Assembly (NCBI GenBank): GCA_965365625.1
Contig: CBDUCL010000163.1
Location: 1 to 6,743 of the forward strand
From: CAVWCW01 sp965365625
GTDB lineage: Bacteria; Pseudomonadota; Gammaproteobacteria; Chromatiales; Chromatiaceae
Direction of reading: 5' to 3'
Length of the DNA: 6,743 nt
This document shows, piece by piece, positions 5,365-6,743 of this stretch. The position numbers and the translations under genes are program-made. Below the pieces are notes generated by a model. It was not told the DNA's origin, searched no databases, and worked only from the letters and a program-made list of their open reading frames with translations. Position 1 is the stretch's first letter; each line of letters starts with the position of its first letter.

Positions 5365-6264
5365 TCAGCCGCTAGGGGTCACGCAGGCAGGTCGCAGTTC
5401 TTCGGTCGCCAGCAGAGGCTCCTGGGCCAGCCCCCGCAAATCCTGGCGCAGCCGGCCCAGCCGCTCTACCAGGGTGCGCCGCTGATCGGGTGTCAGGCTG
5501 ATATCGAGGCGCGCGAGCAGCGCCAGGGTCTCACCGCGGGCCTGCTCCGAGGCGGCCGCCAACGCCGGCGGTCGGCCGGCGAGATCGACCCACCAGCCGA
5601 TCAGGTAGGCCCGCAGCTCCTGTCGCGGGGCGCCCGCATCCAGCAGCGCGAGCAGCCCAGCCTGGCGGTCTTCCCGATACGCCAACCAGAGGGCGGCCAG
5701 ATTCGGCAGGGCGCGGCTGCTGCCTGCCACCATCTCCCGTTGCTCCCGGTTGAGCCTGCCGGTCCAGCGCTCGACGCGCTCCCGATAGCGCTCGGCCCGA
5801 GCCGCGTCCTGCTCCCGGGGGCTGCCGCTGAGATATTCGGCCCGGTACTCGGCATTGCGCTCGCGCATCTGCCGCCGAAGGTGGTCGATCTGCTCCGCGC
5901 CGAGTTCTTCCAGCAGGGGAAGGGCGAGGGTCACCGCCAACTGGGCATGACGCTCGTAGAGGGCCTCGGCCCAATCCGCCAGGCAGGCCAGTTCGTCCGT
6001 CCCCAGCCCCTGTGTCGCCCCTTCTTCCGCCATCCGCAACCAGGCCACGAGGCGAGGCAGCTCTTCGCCGCGGTGGCGTTCCAGGGCCGCCTCTAGTTGG
6101 GGTTCCCAGGCGCGCTGCTGGGCCCGACTCAGGTCCAGCTGGCCGTCGGCCCAGCGGGCGATCAGCCAGTCCGCATTGCGATACGCCAGCTCGATGCGGC
6201 TGCAGCCGATCAGCAGCAGGGCGCAGGCGGCGAACACCAGCAGGGGGCGGTAGTAGCGGCGCAT
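5365..6264 (-). CDS. DUF6279-type outer-membrane or periplasmic lipoprotein
   Basis: A 299-residue predicted lipoprotein of unknown function. The signal peptide is MRRYYRPLLVFAACALLLIG with lipobox LIGC, giving Cys21 as the lipidated residue. The mature start CSRIELAYRNADWLIARWAD and the pattern LDLSRAQQRAWEPQLEA...HRGEELPRLVAWL match the DUF6279 family as I know it. The rest is long, charged, mostly alpha-helical and rich in Arg, Glu, Ala and Leu, without catalytic motifs. The length is usual for the family. The ATG at 6264-6262 directly precedes the signal peptide, but no clear Shine-Dalgarno is seen; TTTAAT stands only 8 nt ahead, so the leader may be very short. It may be co-transcribed with the downstream glutathione transferase and is divergent from the isochorismatase-family gene. 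Exact localisation is inferred. Confidence 0.8.
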   Translation of the reverse strand: MRRYYRPLLVFAACALLLIGCSRIELAYRNADWLIARWADGQLDLSRAQQRAWEPQLEAALERHRGEELPRLVAWLRMAEEGATQGLGTDELACLADWAEALYERHAQLAVTLALPLLEELGAEQIDHLRRQMRERNAEYRAEYLSGSPREQDAARAERYRERVERWTGRLNREQREMVAGSSRALPNLAALWLAYREDRQAGLLALLDAGAPRQELRAYLIGWWVDLAGRPPALAAASEQARGETLALLARLDISLTPDQRRTLVERLGRLRQDLRGLAQEPLLATEELRPACVTPSG

Positions 6265-6319
6265 GGTCTAGATTAAATGGTACGAATCGCCCGATTTTGC
6301 AACCGGAGATCCCCCGACC
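6265..6319. promoter_or_regulatory. Divergent 55-bp intergenic region, likely promoter zone
   Basis: It separates the divergent lipoprotein and isochorismatase-family genes. On the minus strand TTGCAA (6302-6297) and TTTAAT (6277-6272), 19 bp apart, are a weak -35/-10 candidate that would leave almost no leader. On the plus strand I see only the ribosome binding site GGAGA at 6305-6309 and no persuasive promoter. Confidence 0.3.
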
Positions 6320-6743
6320 ATGAACGCCTCTGCCCCCTGGGCGCTGTTGGTGATCGACATGCAGAACGACTTCGTGCGCCCGGACGCGGTGCTGTGCGTC
6401 CGGGGAGCCGAGGCCAGCCTGCCCAGCATTCGCAGCGCCTGCGACTGGTTTCGCGCCCGCGGCTGGCCGGTGATCTGGGTGGTGCGCGAGCACGCCGCTG
6501 ACGGCAGCGACATCGAGGCCATGCGCCTGGACCTGTTCCGCCGCACCCCGGTCCTGGTGCCGGGCACCCCCGGCTGCGAGATTGTCGCCGGCCTGGAGCC
6601 TCGCCCTGATGAGCCGCGCATCGTGAAGAAGCGTTGGAGCGCCTTTATGCAGACCGAGCTGGACTGGGTGCTGCGGCGAATCGGGGTGGAACGGATCGCA
6701 GTCAGCGGCACCCAGATCCCCAACTGCCTGCGGGCGACGGTGT
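6320..6743 (+). CDS. Isochorismatase-family cysteine hydrolase, 3' partial
   Basis: The first 141 residues of an isochorismatase-like hydrolase, open to the window edge. The family cleaves amides, ureido groups or enol ethers with an Asp-Lys-Cys triad, and all three are visible: Asp13 in LLVIDMQNDFV, Lys103 in IVKKRWSAF, and Cys136 in SGTQIPNCLRATV. The core of the fold is therefore present; members are usually 180-220 residues, so about 40-80 are missing. GGAGA at 6305-6309 stands 10 nt before the ATG at 6320, and the N-terminus is of normal length. The substrate could be a nicotinamide, ureidoacrylate, carbamoyl or isochorismate type; the sequence does not decide. It is divergent from the lipoprotein gene. 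Confidence 0.88.
   Translation, partial: MNASAPWALLVIDMQNDFVRPDAVLCVRGAEASLPSIRSACDWFRARGWPVIWVVREHAADGSDIEAMRLDLFRRTPVLVPGTPGCEIVAGLEPRPDEPRIVKKRWSAFMQTELDWVLRRIGVERIAVSGTQIPNCLRATV

Noticed and set aside
5531..6493. Minus-strand 320-codon open frame across the lipoprotein and isochorismatase genes
   Set aside because: It overlaps two recognisable genes and has the low-complexity composition of a shadow frame.

Overview
The window is high-GC bacterial DNA, densely coded and with short intergenic gaps. The mix of families (a DUF2919/YfeZ-type membrane protein, a DUF6279-type lipoprotein, a YibF-like glutathione transferase) suggests a high-GC gammaproteobacterium. This taxonomic call is an inference from gene content, not from a marker gene.

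Positions 1-2153 (+) hold the end of a tight three-gene unit: a NodU/CmcH-type O-carbamoyltransferase (5' end outside the window, reading frame broken at a C run near 519-522), an SxtJ-type membrane protein, and a 50-residue DUF5989 membrane peptide. The same trio is known beside sxtI in saxitoxin clusters and beside other carbamoyltransferases. The substrate here is unknown. A DUF2919 membrane protein lies convergent to the unit at 2249-2743 (-).

Positions 2797-3041 hold the most unusual object: a 235-bp non-coding element with 21-bp terminal inverted repeats (19/21 matching) and a 5-bp direct repeat ATGAT on each side. Its ends begin CCTAGATTC, like ISEcp1 of the IS1380 family. Its minus strand can fold into a 24-bp helix, two contiguous hairpins and a terminator-like hairpin with a U tract. 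Every non-Watson-Crick position in these helices is G-U on the minus strand and A-C on the plus strand. The right-hand ATGAT contains the start codon of the next gene, and the element's end supplies that gene's ribosome binding site.

Positions 3037-4685 (+) hold a flavin reductase-like FMN-binding protein and an MBL-fold hydrolase, 53 bp apart. They face two minus-strand genes, a glutathione S-transferase (4692-5297) and a DUF6279-type lipoprotein (5365-6264). A GC-rich hairpin at 4679-4698 contains both convergent stop codons. Divergent from the lipoprotein, an isochorismatase-family hydrolase starts at 6320 and runs off the window. Apart from the carbamoyltransferase trio, the neighbouring genes show no evident shared pathway; they look like ordinary housekeeping or detoxification genes.
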